From: CAWGCA01 sp963820955
GTDB lineage: Bacteria > Pseudomonadota > Gammaproteobacteria > Chromatiales > Chromatiaceae
NCBI GenBank assembly: GCA_963820955.1
Contig: CAWGCA010000023.1
Coordinates: 25,810 to 89,809, forward strand
Direction of reading: 5' to 3'
DNA length: 64,000 bases
Below, one piece after another: positions 63,245-64,000 of this stretch. Position 1 is the stretch's first letter; each line of letters begins with the position of its first letter. Below the pieces are notes generated by a model, which saw only the letters and a program-made list of their open reading frames with translations, was not told the DNA's origin and made no database searches. The position numbers were made by a program, and so were the translations under genes.

Positions 63245-64000
63245 AAGGAGAAATCTGCGCTTCGCTGAAGATCAGCTTGCCGGTTGTTGCAAATTCCTTC
63301 ATGGCTGTTGCAAGTTAGTACCGAATCTTCATTCAACAAGGTAGAAGAGGTAACGTTCCAGGTTGCTCGCATTCTGAATGTCCATCGAGTGGCGAGAAGG
63401 TAGGGTGTAATTCGCCAATCGAATAGTCTCCATCGTTGACAAAGCGGGGGGAGAATGTTGTTGGCATTCGTCGCGAGCACCAGGTTTTTGAATAGGTACC
63501 CCATCCCTTGCAATATATCCTGCGAAAATATCGCCAAAGTTACCGGTCGGCACTGAAAAGTAGACTTTGTTCGCTCCGGTCTGTCTTGGTGCACATGCTC
63601 CCATGCGTAAAAGTAATAGACGACCTGGGCAAGAACGCGAGCCCAGTTAATCGAGTTGACGGCACCGAGAACATATTTTTCTTGAAGTCGAGATCTCCAA
63701 AAATATCTTTAACGATTTGTTGCCCGTCGTCAAAGGTACCCTCGATCGCAAGGTTGAAAACATTCTCGTCGGTGACGGTAGTCATTTGTAACTCCTGCAC
63801 CGGCGAGACTTTCTTGTGCGGGTGAAGGATAAAAATGTTGATATTCTTTTTGCCGCGCACGCCGTAAATGGCGGCGCTGCCGGTATCCCCGGAGGTCGCG
63901 CCAAGGATGTTCATGTGTTCGCCTGATTCTTTCAGCAGGTATTCGAACAGGTTGCCGAGAAACTGCAGGGCAACATCTTTAAAGGCAAGGGTCGGACCGT
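63245..64000 (-). pseudogene. thrC: Threonine synthase ThrC, multiply frameshifted, both ends missing
   Basis: PLP-dependent enzyme of threonine synthesis. From the right edge the reverse strand reads GPTLAFKDVALQF (PLP lysine), then HMNILGATSGDTGSAAIYG. The protein stays colinear with ThrC but jumps frame at least five times: after GDLDFKK (poly-A run), after EHVHQ, near PIQK, around NNILP, near TFSP and after YLFYLVE. Conserved blocks VNSINWARVLAQVVYYF, SVPTGNFGDIFAGYIAR and MDIQNASNLERYL are all intact between the shifts. Indels in homopolymers with few substitutions look like raw long-read errors rather than decay. The C-terminal coding sequence stops against the eukaryote-like DNA. Confidence 0.8.

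Larger units (their letters stand above)
62081..63245. other. Eukaryote-like DNA segment (suspected assembly chimera)
   Basis: Composition differs from all other DNA here: C and G homopolymers of 6-10 bases (62142-62151, 62487-62495, 63017-63023, 63182-63190), AC/GT-rich stretches, a diverged local duplication around 62225-62345 (ACACAACACACCGCACACC-type and C-tract units), ATT triplet repeats, and two exon-like pieces with GT-AG boundaries. No bacterial gene is present. GC-rich third codon positions in the exon-like pieces suggest a green alga; that is inference. Confidence 0.6.

Noticed and set aside
1..64000. CRISPR arrays, rRNA genes, replication origin
   Set aside because: I looked for regularly spaced direct repeats, rRNA signatures and DnaA-box clusters and saw none.

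Overview
The window is a 64 kb piece of a free-living or symbiont-type gammaproteobacterium. The main evidence is gene order. The block orn–queG–nnr–tsaE–amidase–mutL–miaA–hfq–hflX–hflK–hflC–yjeT–purA and the block uvrY–uvrC–pgsA–tRNA-Gly–tRNA-Cys both match the classical Escherichia coli arrangement. Features outside E. coli are hisZ, a CbbQ/CbbO pair, DUF1631 and a complete MSHA-type assembly operon; together they point to a Chromatiales-like (possibly sulfur-oxidising, autotrophic) lineage. That last step is inference, since no sulfur or RuBisCO genes are in view.

Layout. 1-16 kb: 3' part of hrpA, ychJ, a lytic transglycosylase, a reverse-strand DUF1631–PilZ–glycosyltransferase set, a large GAF-GAF-PAS-GGDEF-EAL protein, and an RND efflux pump with its adaptor. 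15.8-19.1 kb: a PhoP/PhoQ-like operon led by a glycine-zipper protein and a PepSY protein, with a candidate response-regulator site in front. 19.1-28.8 kb: mshI to mshG, nine translationally coupled genes, preceded by a good match to a sigma-28 (FliA) promoter; no pilin genes follow. 28.8-33.6 kb: EVE protein, rsgA, a small cytochrome c, an M48 protease, orn and queG. 33.7-46.9 kb: the nnr to purA housekeeping run, with hisZ broken by a single-base frameshift in a C homopolymer. 46.9-49.8 kb: CbbQ/CbbO. 49.9-54.1 kb: uvrY, a uracil-DNA glycosylase, uvrC, pgsA, tRNA-Gly and tRNA-Cys.

From about 54.1 kb, directly after tRNA-Cys, the character changes to an accessory region. It holds two related integrase-type transposase genes (one intact, one with two in-frame TGA codons), a small membrane protein, a decayed formylglycine-generating-enzyme-like gene, and a cassette of two exported trypsin-like proteases plus an unknown exported protein (58.4-61.5 kb). 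The cassette is the best candidate here for an undescribed system.

The last 2 kb look wrong for a bacterial chromosome. About 62.08-63.24 kb resembles nuclear DNA of a GC-rich eukaryote (I suspect a green alga): two short exon-like pieces joined in frame by a GT-AG intron, homopolymer C/G tracts, and a SINE-like repeat with a tRNA B-box and ATT-repeat tails. It runs straight into a threonine synthase gene carrying many single-base indels. The simplest reading is a chimeric, poorly polished contig end.

Two regulatory themes connect the genes. Cyclic di-GMP is one: a GGDEF-EAL enzyme, a PilZ protein, and MshE with an N-terminal c-di-GMP-binding motif. Possible flagellar-type sigma-28 control of surface-attachment genes is the other.
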